Positions 54,871 to 62,815 of a stretch of 64,000 bases of DNA are shown in pieces (positions within the stretch are counted from its first letter, which is position 1; the number at the start of each line of letters is the position of its first letter). This stretch comes from Hyphomicrobiales bacterium (GTDB lineage Bacteria > Pseudomonadota > Alphaproteobacteria > Rhizobiales > Rhizobiaceae): assembly GCA_900473205.1 (NCBI GenBank), contig UCLB01000018.1:48584-112583 (forward strand). Reading direction: 5' to 3'. The notes under the pieces were generated by a model. The model did no database searches, was not told the DNA's origin, and saw only the letters and a program-made list of their open reading frames with translations. The position numbers were made by a program, and so were the translations under genes.

Positions 54871-56331
54871 TTGAACAGCAACCTTCTGCGCGCAGTGCTC
54901 TATATCGCGTCGATATTCGGGCTCTATATGGCCACGGCGATGTTCATTCCCGCCATGGCCGATCTTTATTACGGCAATAATGACTGGGCGGTGTTTGCGA
55001 TATCCGGCTTCATGTGCGGCGGGCTGTCACTGGCTTGCGCCTTCGCCACCCGCGCACCGATGCCGACCTTCAACAAACGCTTCGGCTTTCTGCTGGTCAA
55101 TGTCCTCTGGCTGGTCTTTTCGCTGATCGGCGCTGTGCCGCTCTACCTTTCAGAACTCAATTTGAGTTTCGGGCAGGCCATGTTCGAATCCGTTTCTGCC
55201 ATCACCACGACAGGCTCCACCGCCATATCCGGATTGGACAAGGCACCGCAGGGCATTCTCATCTGGCGCTCGCTGCTGTGCTGGCTAGGCGGTATCGGTA
55301 TCGTCGCGCTCGGCCTCTTCATCCTACCGCTGCTGCGCGTCGGCGGCATGACCTTCTTCCGCATGGAATCATCCGACACCGCCAATGACCGCCCGTTCGC
55401 GCGGCTCGCCAGCTTCACCAAGGCCTTCATCGGCATCTATGTGGTCATGACACTGGCCTGTACTATCGCCTTCGATTTTGCAGGCATGACGCATTTCGAT
55501 GCACTGAACCACGCCATGTCCGCCATCGCCACCGGCGGCTTCTCCACTCATGACGCATCCTTTGCCTTCTTCGGCGATAATGTAGCACTGCTGTGGATTG
55601 CCACCTTCTTCCTCATCCTCGGAAGCCTGCCCTTTTCAGTGATGATCCTGCTCGCCGTGCGCGGGCGCATGGATATTCTCTACGATCCGCAAATTCGGGT
55701 CTTCATCGGCTATCTCTGCGCGATTTCACTCGCCGTCGGCATCTATCACCACATCACGAATGGCGTGCCGCTCGACATCGCGCTAAGCCATTCCTTCTTC
55801 AACATGACATCCATTCTATCCACGGGCGGCTTCGCCAGCGATGACTATACGCTCTGGGGACCATTCGTGGTGGTCGTGGCCTTCTTCGCCACCTTCATGG
55901 GTGGCTGCTCAGGCTCCACCGCAGGCGGCATCAAGGCCTACCGCTTCGTCATCGTCTATAATGTCGTGAAGACCGGTTTGAAGAAGCTGCTCTATCCAGA
56001 TGCCGTCTATACCGTGCGTTACGGCACCCAAGTCGTGGATGTCGAAACCATCCGCAACGTCTTCCTGTTCATAAGCTGCTTCATAGCACTCTGGATTGGC
56101 GGCAGCCTCGCCATGAGCGCCATGGGCTACGACTTCCTCACCGCAACCTCAGCCGTCGCCACCTCCCTCGCCAATGTCGGCCCCGGCATAGGCCCCATCA
56201 TCGGCCCCGCCGGCAACTTCTCCACCATCAGCGACCCGGCACTCTACCTGCTATCTCTGATGATGCTGCTGGGCCGTCTGGAGATATTGACGGTGCTGGT
56301 GTTGTTGATGCCGTTGTTTTGGAAGGGGTGA
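54871..56331 (+). CDS. trkH: TrkH-family potassium uptake protein
   Basis: Inner-membrane potassium transporter of 486 residues with the four-loop ion pore of the Trk/Ktr family: selectivity-filter segments SAITTTGSTAI, SAIATGGFSTH, SILSTGGFASDD and TSLANVGPGIGP, each with its pore glycine. It works with the cytoplasmic TrkA subunit, not present here. The start is TTG 54871, with AAGG 8 nt upstream; no ATG lies before the first helix. Last host gene before the prophage junction, 6 bp from the truncated tRNA-Leu. Confidence 0.93.
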   Translation: MNSNLLRAVLYIASIFGLYMATAMFIPAMADLYYGNNDWAVFAISGFMCGGLSLACAFATRAPMPTFNKRFGFLLVNVLWLVFSLIGAVPLYLSELNLSFGQAMFESVSAITTTGSTAISGLDKAPQGILIWRSLLCWLGGIGIVALGLFILPLLRVGGMTFFRMESSDTANDRPFARLASFTKAFIGIYVVMTLACTIAFDFAGMTHFDALNHAMSAIATGGFSTHDASFAFFGDNVALLWIATFFLILGSLPFSVMILLAVRGRMDILYDPQIRVFIGYLCAISLAVGIYHHITNGVPLDIALSHSFFNMTSILSTGGFASDDYTLWGPFVVVVAFFATFMGGCSGSTAGGIKAYRFVIVYNVVKTGLKKLLYPDAVYTVRYGTQVVDVETIRNVFLFISCFIALWIGGSLAMSAMGYDFLTATSAVATSLANVGPGIGPIIGPAGNFSTISDPALYLLSLMMLLGRLEILTVLVLLMPLFWKG

Positions 56332-56337
56332 GTTTCT

Positions 56338-56391
56338 GGTGCGGACGGCGGGACTTGAACCCGCAAGACCAGGGGCCGGCAGATTTTAAGT
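56338..56391 (-). other. attachment site: truncated 3' half of tRNA-Leu(TAA)
   Basis: On the minus strand this segment gives anticodon loop CTTAAAA, 3' anticodon stem TCTGC, variable arm, T arm GCGGG-TTCAAGT-CCCGC, acceptor CGTCCGC, A and CCA. Left of the loop the expected GCAGA, D arm and acceptor GCGGACG are missing. It is the host 3' end left after integration within the anticodon region. Confidence 0.85.
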
Positions 56392-56537
56392 CCCCTTGGG
56401 TGACGATACTGTCTGGTCAAGCCGTTGATAATGCTTCCCTTTTCGTTTCATTGGGAAGCTCTACTTACCGTGAAGTAGAGGGTGTGGCCACAGGTTTAGC
56501 CACAAGCCGCACAAGAAGATTATTTCTGGTGTGCGAC

Positions 56538-57704
56538 TTAGTTCGTTGAAATCACAGTCTTAAAGATTGCCTTGAGCTGATCTTGTGGCAACTGTGCGAG
56601 AAGTTTGGCGAGTGCCTGGGTGTCATGCTCGATCTCGTCCACGATAGCCAGTGTGGCGCGATTTCCAGCGAGTGTTTCCTTCTTCTCCATGCGACCGATG
56701 ACATCATCCAGCTCATCCCCGAAGAGGTGAACATAGCGCTGAGTGACGAGCAAGGTTGCATGACCGGCGAGCTTCTGGATGGCCGCAGCGTTCTCCCCAT
56801 TTGAAGCCAGACGCGAACAAAACTCATGACGAAGGATGTGCGGAACGAACTGCTTGTCCCCGTCGAGGTCGAGGGTCTCCGACAAGCGGCCCCAGTAGTG
56901 AGCGACCGAGTTCTTGGAGAGGTTCGGGAACACGGCTTTCCCCATGATGTCTTCCCGGCGACGATCAAAGACGGCCTGCGCGCGCGCTGTCAGAGGCACG
57001 GTGCGGCTCTTGCCGGACTTCGTTCGCTGTCCAGATGCGCCGACACCCCAAACCGTTACGCGGCCATTTTGGATATCCTCGAAATGAAGGGCCAATACCT
57101 CTCCTTGGCGCATTCCGGTGTCCAGAGATAGGACGGTGTAATCCGCCATGTCTTGGTGACCGATGCGCTCGAAGAAAGCGAGTGTCTTCTTCTCCTCGTC
57201 AGATGTGAAGCGACGAACGCGGTGTTCGCTCTCCTTGTACTTGTTGCATTTCGGCTTGCGCTCGATGATGCCTAGGTCCTCAGCCTCGGAGAGGCATTTC
57301 GATAGTGCCGCAACCTTCCGGTTCACGGTTCCCTGAGCGTTGCCAGCAGCCAAGAGTTTTGCACGAGCGCGGTCCACATCTGCCTTACCCAGCTTTGCGA
57401 CCGGGAGGCTTGCGCCGATCTCAGCAACAATCAGGTTGGCATTGATGAGCTGCTTCGCGCCAGATGCCATAGGAGCCCAGTGGGTCTCATAGACATGCTG
57501 AACAAGCTCCCCGAGGGTATACGGAAGGTCACCACGGCGTTTCGCGGCCTTCTCCCCCATATCGATAGGCTCACCCTTTATGAGCTTCGCCTTGCTGTCG
57601 AGTTCCCAAAGTTCGGCCTCGCTTTCCGTCCCAAAGCTGCGGCGATGCCGAGCCCCTTTGTGGGTCACGGTTCCTTCCCATGAGGAACCTCTTTTCTTCG
57701 CCAT
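56538..57704 (-). CDS. int: phage tyrosine integrase
   Basis: Site-specific recombinase of 388 residues. An Arm-binding-like N terminus (MAKKRGSSWEGTV) and SAM-like core-binding domain (about 75-155) precede the catalytic domain: Arg in SLDTGMRQGEVLAL, Lys in KSGKSRTVPL, H-x-x-R in PHILRHEF, His in LAGHATL and the nucleophile Tyr in VTQRYVHL. ATG 57704 with AAGGAG 7 nt upstream is chosen over the frame start at 57785, which runs into the phage tRNA. It lies about 150 bp from the att site, as usual for tRNA-targeting phages. Confidence 0.94.
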   Translation of the reverse strand: MAKKRGSSWEGTVTHKGARHRRSFGTESEAELWELDSKAKLIKGEPIDMGEKAAKRRGDLPYTLGELVQHVYETHWAPMASGAKQLINANLIVAEIGASLPVAKLGKADVDRARAKLLAAGNAQGTVNRKVAALSKCLSEAEDLGIIERKPKCNKYKESEHRVRRFTSDEEKKTLAFFERIGHQDMADYTVLSLDTGMRQGEVLALHFEDIQNGRVTVWGVGASGQRTKSGKSRTVPLTARAQAVFDRRREDIMGKAVFPNLSKNSVAHYWGRLSETLDLDGDKQFVPHILRHEFCSRLASNGENAAAIQKLAGHATLLVTQRYVHLFGDELDDVIGRMEKKETLAGNRATLAIVDEIEHDTQALAKLLAQLPQDQLKAIFKTVISTN

Positions 57705-57759
57705 TCTGTTCTCCTTGAAGTTGACATAGGAATGCATCCGGCATACCGAGAGGTCAGCC

Positions 57760-57844
57760 GCTCGCATGGTGAAATTGGTAAACACACCGCACTTAAAATG
57801 CGTCGCCTAACGGCTTGCCGGTTCAAGTCCGGCTGCGAGCACCA
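57760..57844 (+). tRNA. phage-borne tRNA-Leu (anticodon TAA)
   Basis: An 85-nt class II tRNA: acceptor GCTCGCA/TGCGAGC, A, encoded CCA; anticodon loop CTTAAAA, anticodon TAA; long variable arm; T arm GCCGG-TTCAAGT-CCGGC. The outermost anticodon stem pair (C-T) is mismatched. It differs in sequence from the host tRNA-Leu remnant at 56338 but has the same anticodon. Located between integrase and regulator, on the opposite strand to both. Confidence 0.88.
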
Positions 57845-57849
57845 GCTAC

Positions 57850-58317
57850 TTATTGAGGCTTGTTGATGCGTCCACGGGTCGAGGCTGGTTCGGCCTTTTC
57901 CATGGCTTCTTCGTGCATCCGCTCGATTTCTAGACGAGCATCTGTCTCACGGTCGAATGAGTAATCAGCATCGACATTGCGCAAGAGCTTCGTAACGAAC
58001 GCCTTGCCCGAGGCCGTGAGGAATATCAAACGACGACGAGACTCCCGAGGGTCAATCACGACATCCACGAGGTCCAGCCCCGGTTTCCCGAGGCGATGGA
58101 ATTTCGAAAGGGCTTGAATGTTGCGTGAGACTGAGGACTGAGAAAGTCCGGTTCTCTTGCTCAATTCAGCCATCGTTAAGCCGGGGTGGAGAACAACCTG
58201 AAACAGGATGTCCGCTTGTTGCATCGGCATATCAGGGCTGAGGGTACGGAGCATGTTGATGACACGAGACACTGTAAAAGCTGCATCGCGCTTGGTCGTT
58301 TCTGTAGTGGTCGTCAT
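57850..58317 (-). CDS. MarR-type winged-helix regulator (prophage)
   Basis: Protein of 155 residues with a MarR-like winged helix: helix-turn-helix at MAELSKRTGLSQSSVSRNIQAL and the wing with DPRESRRRLIFLTASGKAF. It occupies the place where a temperate phage normally carries its immunity repressor, next to the integrase, but it is not a CI-like protein. ATG 58317 is chosen, with AGGTAG upstream, over the frame start 58359. Role in lysogeny is inferred from position only. Confidence 0.8.
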   Translation of the reverse strand: MTTTTETTKRDAAFTVSRVINMLRTLSPDMPMQQADILFQVVLHPGLTMAELSKRTGLSQSSVSRNIQALSKFHRLGKPGLDLVDVVIDPRESRRRLIFLTASGKAFVTKLLRNVDADYSFDRETDARLEIERMHEEAMEKAEPASTRGRINKPQ

Positions 58318-58516
58318 GGGCCTACCTGATAATGTCACAAGTGAAAATCTATCCGACAATGGATAGGTCAGGGGTGATTGTCCAACCTTTTCTCAACTTT
58401 TCATACCATAAGTGAACTAAGACATTTCATTCTACTAAAAGCGATCTGTGCGTGTTGTAAACCGCCACAAAGTGCGCAATTTTAAGTAGTCACATATCGA
58501 GCTGATCGGAGTAATC

Positions 58517-59308
58517 GTGTCCGGGTCCAAAATAATTCCCGAAAAAATCACTACGCCGATACAATTAGTGGCAACGTGGTTTGTTATGCTCGTCGCTCTA
58601 GTAAGCGCGCTACTAAGCGCCGCGCATTGGATCACCCGTCCAGAGTGGGCCTCTGCCTTTCTTGTATTATTGACTGGGGTGTTGATTGCTGGAGTCCTTA
58701 TTTTCGTTGCTGCAATGTTGACAGTGTTTCGGCCACATTTGCAGGAAGGAAAAGAATATGCTGAATGGTTGAAGGACAAAGGCTTGTATTCGGACGGAAT
58801 TCTCAGGGCCAACCAAGTATCAGAAATGATACTTCAGCAGGCACATCCTCAAGAAGCTGAAGCTGAGCAAAAGATTTGGGCGAAATCCGAAATTCAGGTT
58901 TCTCTTTCGCAATTACCAGGCGCTGGAAAACTCTATCGGAACTTGGTGAACGCTGGCTTTAATGCTGCACTCTACGAGGCGTCAGGTTCGGATGATGTCG
59001 ATGCCCACGCGGCGATATGGATTGGTTCTTTGGTGCCAGTTGCTTACGCGGTCGAGGCTATCAAGCTCGCTGTCACCACATGGCCTCACCTGAAGTTTCT
59101 ACATCTTTCGAACGATGGACCAGTTCCACCAGAGTTCGTTCACAAGCAGCTTTACCTAGGCGGAGCGACAAAAACAGCTTGGACCTTTGGCTTGCTCGAG
59201 TGGCCAAAGGACGAACTTTTGGGGCTCGATGGTACAATGGAAATTGAGGAGTTTCATCGAGTTGTACGCGCTAGATATATAGGTGGAGGACGCAAACTCG
59301 ACTTATAG
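58517..59308 (+). CDS. prophage membrane protein of unknown function
   Basis: Protein of 263 residues with two N-terminal membrane segments (about 16-36 and 46-70) and a soluble C-terminal domain of about 190 residues that I do not recognise. GTG 58517 with GGAG 6 nt upstream is the start. Base composition is lower in GC than the host genes. It has its own promoter space and a terminator (59427), so it is a monocistronic accessory unit. Such two-helix plus soluble-domain proteins in prophages are often exclusion or defence factors, but this is only a possibility. Confidence 0.65.
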   Translation: MSGSKIIPEKITTPIQLVATWFVMLVALVSALLSAAHWITRPEWASAFLVLLTGVLIAGVLIFVAAMLTVFRPHLQEGKEYAEWLKDKGLYSDGILRANQVSEMILQQAHPQEAEAEQKIWAKSEIQVSLSQLPGAGKLYRNLVNAGFNAALYEASGSDDVDAHAAIWIGSLVPVAYAVEAIKLAVTTWPHLKFLHLSNDGPVPPEFVHKQLYLGGATKTAWTFGLLEWPKDELLGLDGTMEIEEFHRVVRARYIGGGRKLDL

Positions 59309-59656
59309 GTTAGTTTCCGACCGAAACGCAGACAGACTTGCAGGGCGCGATTGACTTCATTATCTTGTGGGAACCGAGGAGCCGCTGAGGCCCCCCGGCC
59401 CCCTTACGCTAGAGGGTTATGAATAGGGCCAAGGTGATCGAGACCTTGGCCTTTTTCGTTTTCCAGCTAAGGGTGAAGGTCCATGTCATCATGGCTCTTT
59501 CTCCCACAAGTTGGCCCTGTATCGTCGGGCCGTTCCGGCTAGATCAGCGGGGCCACCCGCCTTACCTGTTCCGCTAGCTCATCAGGCCCTAGGCGCGACC
59601 CTAGGACGACCAGAGGAAATCCTCCGGTTTCGCATAATTACCCGTATGTGGATGAG
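59309..59656. other. intergenic region with terminator
   Basis: These 348 bp contain one clear terminator (59427-59456) and several CCTAGG palindromes around 59585-59605. No coding frame is convincing. Confidence 0.45.
59427..59456 (+). terminator. rho-independent terminator
   Basis: Stem GGCCAAGGT (59427-59435) / ACCTTGGCC (59443-59451) followed by T5. It ends the transcript of the 58517 membrane protein gene. Confidence 0.85.
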
Positions 59657-59896
59657 TTAGGCCGTGGCTGTGTATGCCATGCCCCAACCCTTCGGCGTTG
59701 GCGTCTCTTTGACCTCTTCGAAGGTGAACAGCCATCCGTTGATCATGAGCCATTCCTGTTCATCGCAGCACCAAGCCTTGAAGCGGTCGTCTACGTCTTG
59801 CCCCGGCTTCACGAGGATATGAAGGTCAACGCCATCGCTGTAAGCCATCATCTCTTGAGTGAAACCAGCTAGTACCGCCACGTTATCGGTCATCAT
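59657..59896 (-). CDS. small prophage protein, unknown
   Basis: Acidic protein of 79 residues with no signal peptide or membrane helix; a CC pair sits in KAWCCDEQEWLM. The start at 59896 is chosen because GGGAG lies just upstream; the frame continues to 59962 with weaker context. Not recognised. Orientation is opposite to its neighbours. Confidence 0.5.
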   Translation of the reverse strand: MMTDNVAVLAGFTQEMMAYSDGVDLHILVKPGQDVDDRFKAWCCDEQEWLMINGWLFTFEEVKETPTPKGWGMAYTATA

Positions 59897-60228
59897 GCGC
59901 TCCCATGTGATTGTTTCGGCCTGCTTTGGCCTCATCAGCGGGACAGCATCAGCCCCGTACAATGTCCCCGTTATTCCTTGCGCACGGTGGACTAGCGCTA
60001 TTCAGTTTTCTAAAGAACCCGGCAGGTTGCCCTCGCCGCCCCGAACCATCGTCCGGTGCCAATCTATATACCCACTAGTGGAAACATCTGCAATAGTGGG
60101 TATGAAAAAAGCAGACAGTCTCCAGTGATACCGGAGCTATCCATATGAAATTGAATGATTTTATTTTATGTCATGGGAGCGTGTGGCAGGCATGGTATTA
60201 TCCGCGCATGCAATAGGAGGCGATTAGG
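59897..60228. other. intergenic control region
   Basis: These 332 bp between two divergent small genes contain a perfect 10-bp inverted repeat (60068-60103) but no convincing coding frame. It is probably a regulatory region of the prophage. Confidence 0.4.
60068..60103. promoter_or_regulatory. candidate phage operator: spaced inverted repeat
   Basis: Perfect 10-bp arms ATACCCACTA (60068-60077) and TAGTGGGTAT (60094-60103) separated by 16 bp. The arms would lie on nearby faces of the helix (about 26 bp centre to centre). They suit two operator half-sites or a transcribed hairpin. Confidence 0.5.
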
Positions 60229-60429
60229 ATGAGCAAGAAATCACCTAGGGAACGCGCTGCAAGGGCTTTATGTCGTCGTCAAGGCTTGCCAGAGGACACC
60301 CAATTCGAGGGGCAAGCAATGTGGAGGAGCTTTCTCGGTGACGCTGATGCAGCACTAGAGGCAGCGCTTGAAGCGGACCAATGGGAACTGATGCGGGCTT
60401 TAGGTCCGACTGATGAGGAAAACAGGTAG
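60229..60429 (+). CDS. small prophage protein, unknown
   Basis: Protein of 66 residues with a basic N terminus (SKKSPRERAARALCRR) and an Ala/Glu-rich helical C terminus. A strong AGGAGG lies 11 nt before the ATG, and a second AGG lies nearer. No family recognised; it looks like one of the short early proteins common in podovirus-type phages. Confidence 0.6.
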   Translation: MSKKSPRERAARALCRRQGLPEDTQFEGQAMWRSFLGDADAALEAALEADQWELMRALGPTDEENR

Positions 60430-60720
60430 ACGCCCCGACAAACGGAGACACACAGAAAGAAAGCGGTGGACAGCTTCGGCCAGCCTTTGCCACCCATCAA
60501 GCCACCATATGCCAGCCTAATGAGATGCTTAGTCTCCTTGGAGTGCCAGCTTTGCAGGGCTTCCGCGTGGCCCGTGGCGGTATCCGTGGCAATGCCTAGG
60601 CTTCACCCGCGCCACGGAGGGTAAAATGAGGGGGCCAAGGGGGGCTTCCCGCGTTCCTTTCTATCGATTGCCGCCTCGGATTTTTTCGGTAAATTAGCCG
60701 CAATCTAGAGGGGAAGCATA

Positions 60721-61272
60721 ATGGAATTGCTGGGGTATCTTTGGAACCTTCTCACATCGAGTCTGAAGGTCTTTTTTACAGCTCTCTTGGCAACCGGAAT
60801 TCTTATCTGGTTTTATCCGCAGGAGATGGAAGGGACAGTTGGAACGGCTATTAGAATAGTTTTCGTTGTCGCACTGTCAGGCACTCTTGTGAATGTAGGA
60901 GATTTTCTACGTCATCGAGTTCCTGCTTGGATGTCAGACCGACAGCGCATGAAGGCTGAGTTGGCGCTGCAAAACTCGGATGAAGAAATGACTATTAGCA
61001 GCATCTATCACTTGAATGAGTTGGAACGGCAATGTTTACGCCGAGCAATCAACTCTGCCGATGACTCTGGTATTTTCAGGAAATGGACGGAATTTCGCGC
61101 GCGTCATGATGACCCTACAGTCGTTGACATGTTCAAGACTTTCAAGGAGCGGAAGATTATCCTACCATCTAGTTCAGCGCAGCTAAACCACAGCGTGCAC
61201 GTGGTAGATTTCTGGAAACTATCGCCCATCGTCCTGAAAAGAAGAGCGGATATCATTGATATCTTGCAGTAG
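60721..61272 (+). CDS. SieB-like superinfection exclusion membrane protein
   Basis: Protein of 183 residues: two membrane helices (about 8-30 and 42-58), a basic connector (FLRHRVPAWMSDRQRMK) and a cytoplasmic tail containing HLNELERQCLRRAI. Topology, length and the L-x-x-x-E-R-x-x-L-R block resemble the lambda SieB family, which blocks related phages after infection. Similarity was judged by eye, so the family call is tentative. GAGGGGAAGCATA precedes the ATG. Low GC relative to host genes. Confidence 0.5.
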   Translation: MELLGYLWNLLTSSLKVFFTALLATGILIWFYPQEMEGTVGTAIRIVFVVALSGTLVNVGDFLRHRVPAWMSDRQRMKAELALQNSDEEMTISSIYHLNELERQCLRRAINSADDSGIFRKWTEFRARHDDPTVVDMFKTFKERKIILPSSSAQLNHSVHVVDFWKLSPIVLKRRADIIDILQ

Positions 61273-61318
61273 ATAGCCTGGGACTATCTCGGAAATCTAA
61301 CAATACTGGAACAAACTA

Positions 61319-61576
61319 ATGCACCTGAAGTTGCCCCTGATGCTCACCCTAGTTGCCCTGGCGGGTTGCCAGAGTTACACCGAGCCGAACAAAGCGAACG
61401 TCTATGGCTCGCCTGTAGGTCAACGGGTGGTCGGTAATAAGGAAGGGGTGATGATCTCAAATGTATGGAATGAGCTTGATGCTTTTCCTATCGCTGAGAA
61501 GCATTGCCAGAAGTATGGCAGAAGTGCCAAGCATCAGGCTACGCAGGCATATAGAGCTTCCTTTAGCTGCGTATAG
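61319..61576 (+). CDS. small lipoprotein (prophage)
   Basis: Protein of 85 residues with a signal peptide and lipobox LAGC (cysteine at residue 17), so the mature product is a lipid-anchored protein of about 69 residues. The rest has two further cysteines and no recognised domain. Located 46 bp after the SieB-like gene and possibly cotranscribed. Candidates are lysis (Rz1-like) or exclusion lipoproteins, but it is not proline-rich as Rz1 usually is. Confidence 0.6.
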   Translation: MHLKLPLMLTLVALAGCQSYTEPNKANVYGSPVGQRVVGNKEGVMISNVWNELDAFPIAEKHCQKYGRSAKHQATQAYRASFSCV

Positions 61577-61627
61577 GTCTGTTTGACTTCTCTTACGAGG
61601 GCGCTAGCCCGAGAAAGAGAAGTGGCG

Positions 61628-61951
61628 TTAACAGGACCAAAAAGAATAGGCGGAATGACCTATCAACGTTTGGGCATCCCAACCCGGTCCTGATGGCTGG
61701 GTTGCTGTTCGTGAGAGAACGTACAATGCCACCCGCTTATCATCGGGGATGCATAAGTTCTTGTCATCTTTGATCTTACTGAGGACCCGCTCTATTAGCG
61801 GGACACAATCATGGTCTTGCAATCTGACATCATCAAACTGACAAGCTAGCCTGAATTCCTTAGCACTAATTTTTTCATCCAGCGCATGAGCTACTGTGTT
61901 TGTGAGTATCAGGAATGAGATGGAGAGGGATGACAGGAAGGGATAGACCAT
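61628..61951 (-). CDS. secreted Rap1a/Tai-like protein (prophage)
   Basis: Protein of 107 residues with a signal peptide (residues 1-24, ending HALDE) and four spaced cysteines. The C-terminal pattern C-I-P-x-x-x-R-V...TLIGHSAYSFWSC resembles the Rap1a/Tai fold, whose members include periplasmic immunity proteins against type VI amidases. Here it may be a free-standing envelope protein. Family call by eye. Confidence 0.5.
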   Translation of the reverse strand: MVYPFLSSLSISFLILTNTVAHALDEKISAKEFRLACQFDDVRLQDHDCVPLIERVLSKIKDDKNLCIPDDKRVALYVLSRTATQPSGPGWDAQTLIGHSAYSFWSC

Positions 61952-62110
61952 CGGTTACCTAAGGGGTTGATGATGATCGACTCCACTACGATCAAGATAA
62001 GCGAGATGCAAGGCATGGCCCTGATCATGGTCTATAATACTATATGAACCGGAGGGGGTAGGTTTCCTCCTCCTATGGTGAGGGGTAATTGATTTGGCGG
62101 GTGGTTCGCA

Positions 62111-62815
62111 ATGACAGCGATAGAAGAAGCAGTTCGAGATGTCATCGTTGGAGGGTCTTTCGCTTTATTTGCAGTGATCTGGATAATTTTCAAGGTGTTC
62201 GGCCAGAGGCGTGGCTATCTGGCAGCGATTGACTTAGCTGCGCATGTACTCGCGGGGGCATCCATCCTCGCAGTTGTTTGGACAGGTTTAGGATTGTTTG
62301 CAGAGAAGTATCCTGTCTTGATGCGGGAGCGCGGACAAACAAACGACCGTCACCCTTACAAACCGTACTATGACGCGATCAGCAAACTACGAGAGACGCG
62401 ATGCGTGGATGGAGAAAATATCGACTGTCTCGAAATAAAGCGTTTTTTTCGGAACTCATATGCTGAGGTTAACGGGGATTATTATCGCATCAGGTACGAA
62501 GCCGCCGTCTCACCCCAAGCATCTGAAGAGCTACGAACGCTGATTAAACAGTACACTCGTAGCTTTGACATGAGGCCCCGCCCAATCGACACTATCCGCG
62601 AAGTATTGGGGAACCTGAAGCTATGGATAGTAGTGCCTGGGGTCTTCGCGTGGTTTCTCGGCATCCACCGCCGTTACATTAGTTTGATGCAAGCGCTTGC
62701 GTCACCTAAACAGCCTCCAAATGGAGACAAAAAAGCACCGCGTCAGCCAGCTAATTCAACCAGGAAGATTCCTCGCCCGCTTCGAAACCAGCGCCGCGTT
62801 GGCAAAGCTCGATGA
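62111..62815 (+). CDS. prophage membrane protein of unknown function
   Basis: Protein of 234 residues with three membrane segments (about 12-30, 40-62 and 166-186), a loop with two cysteines between the second and third (ETRCVDGENIDCLEI), and a basic Pro/Arg/Lys-rich tail of about 40 residues. Not recognised. Its 3' end overlaps the convergent terminase gene by 65 bp; the basic tail lies in that overlap and could be an extension acquired by loss of an earlier stop. Confidence 0.6.
   Translation: MTAIEEAVRDVIVGGSFALFAVIWIIFKVFGQRRGYLAAIDLAAHVLAGASILAVVWTGLGLFAEKYPVLMRERGQTNDRHPYKPYYDAISKLRETRCVDGENIDCLEIKRFFRNSYAEVNGDYYRIRYEAAVSPQASEELRTLIKQYTRSFDMRPRPIDTIREVLGNLKLWIVVPGVFAWFLGIHRRYISLMQALASPKQPPNGDKKAPRQPANSTRKIPRPLRNQRRVGKAR

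Noticed and set aside
56338-56400. Complete tRNA-Leu gene
   Set aside because: Only the 3' part is present; acceptor 5' strand, D arm and 5' anticodon stem are missing.
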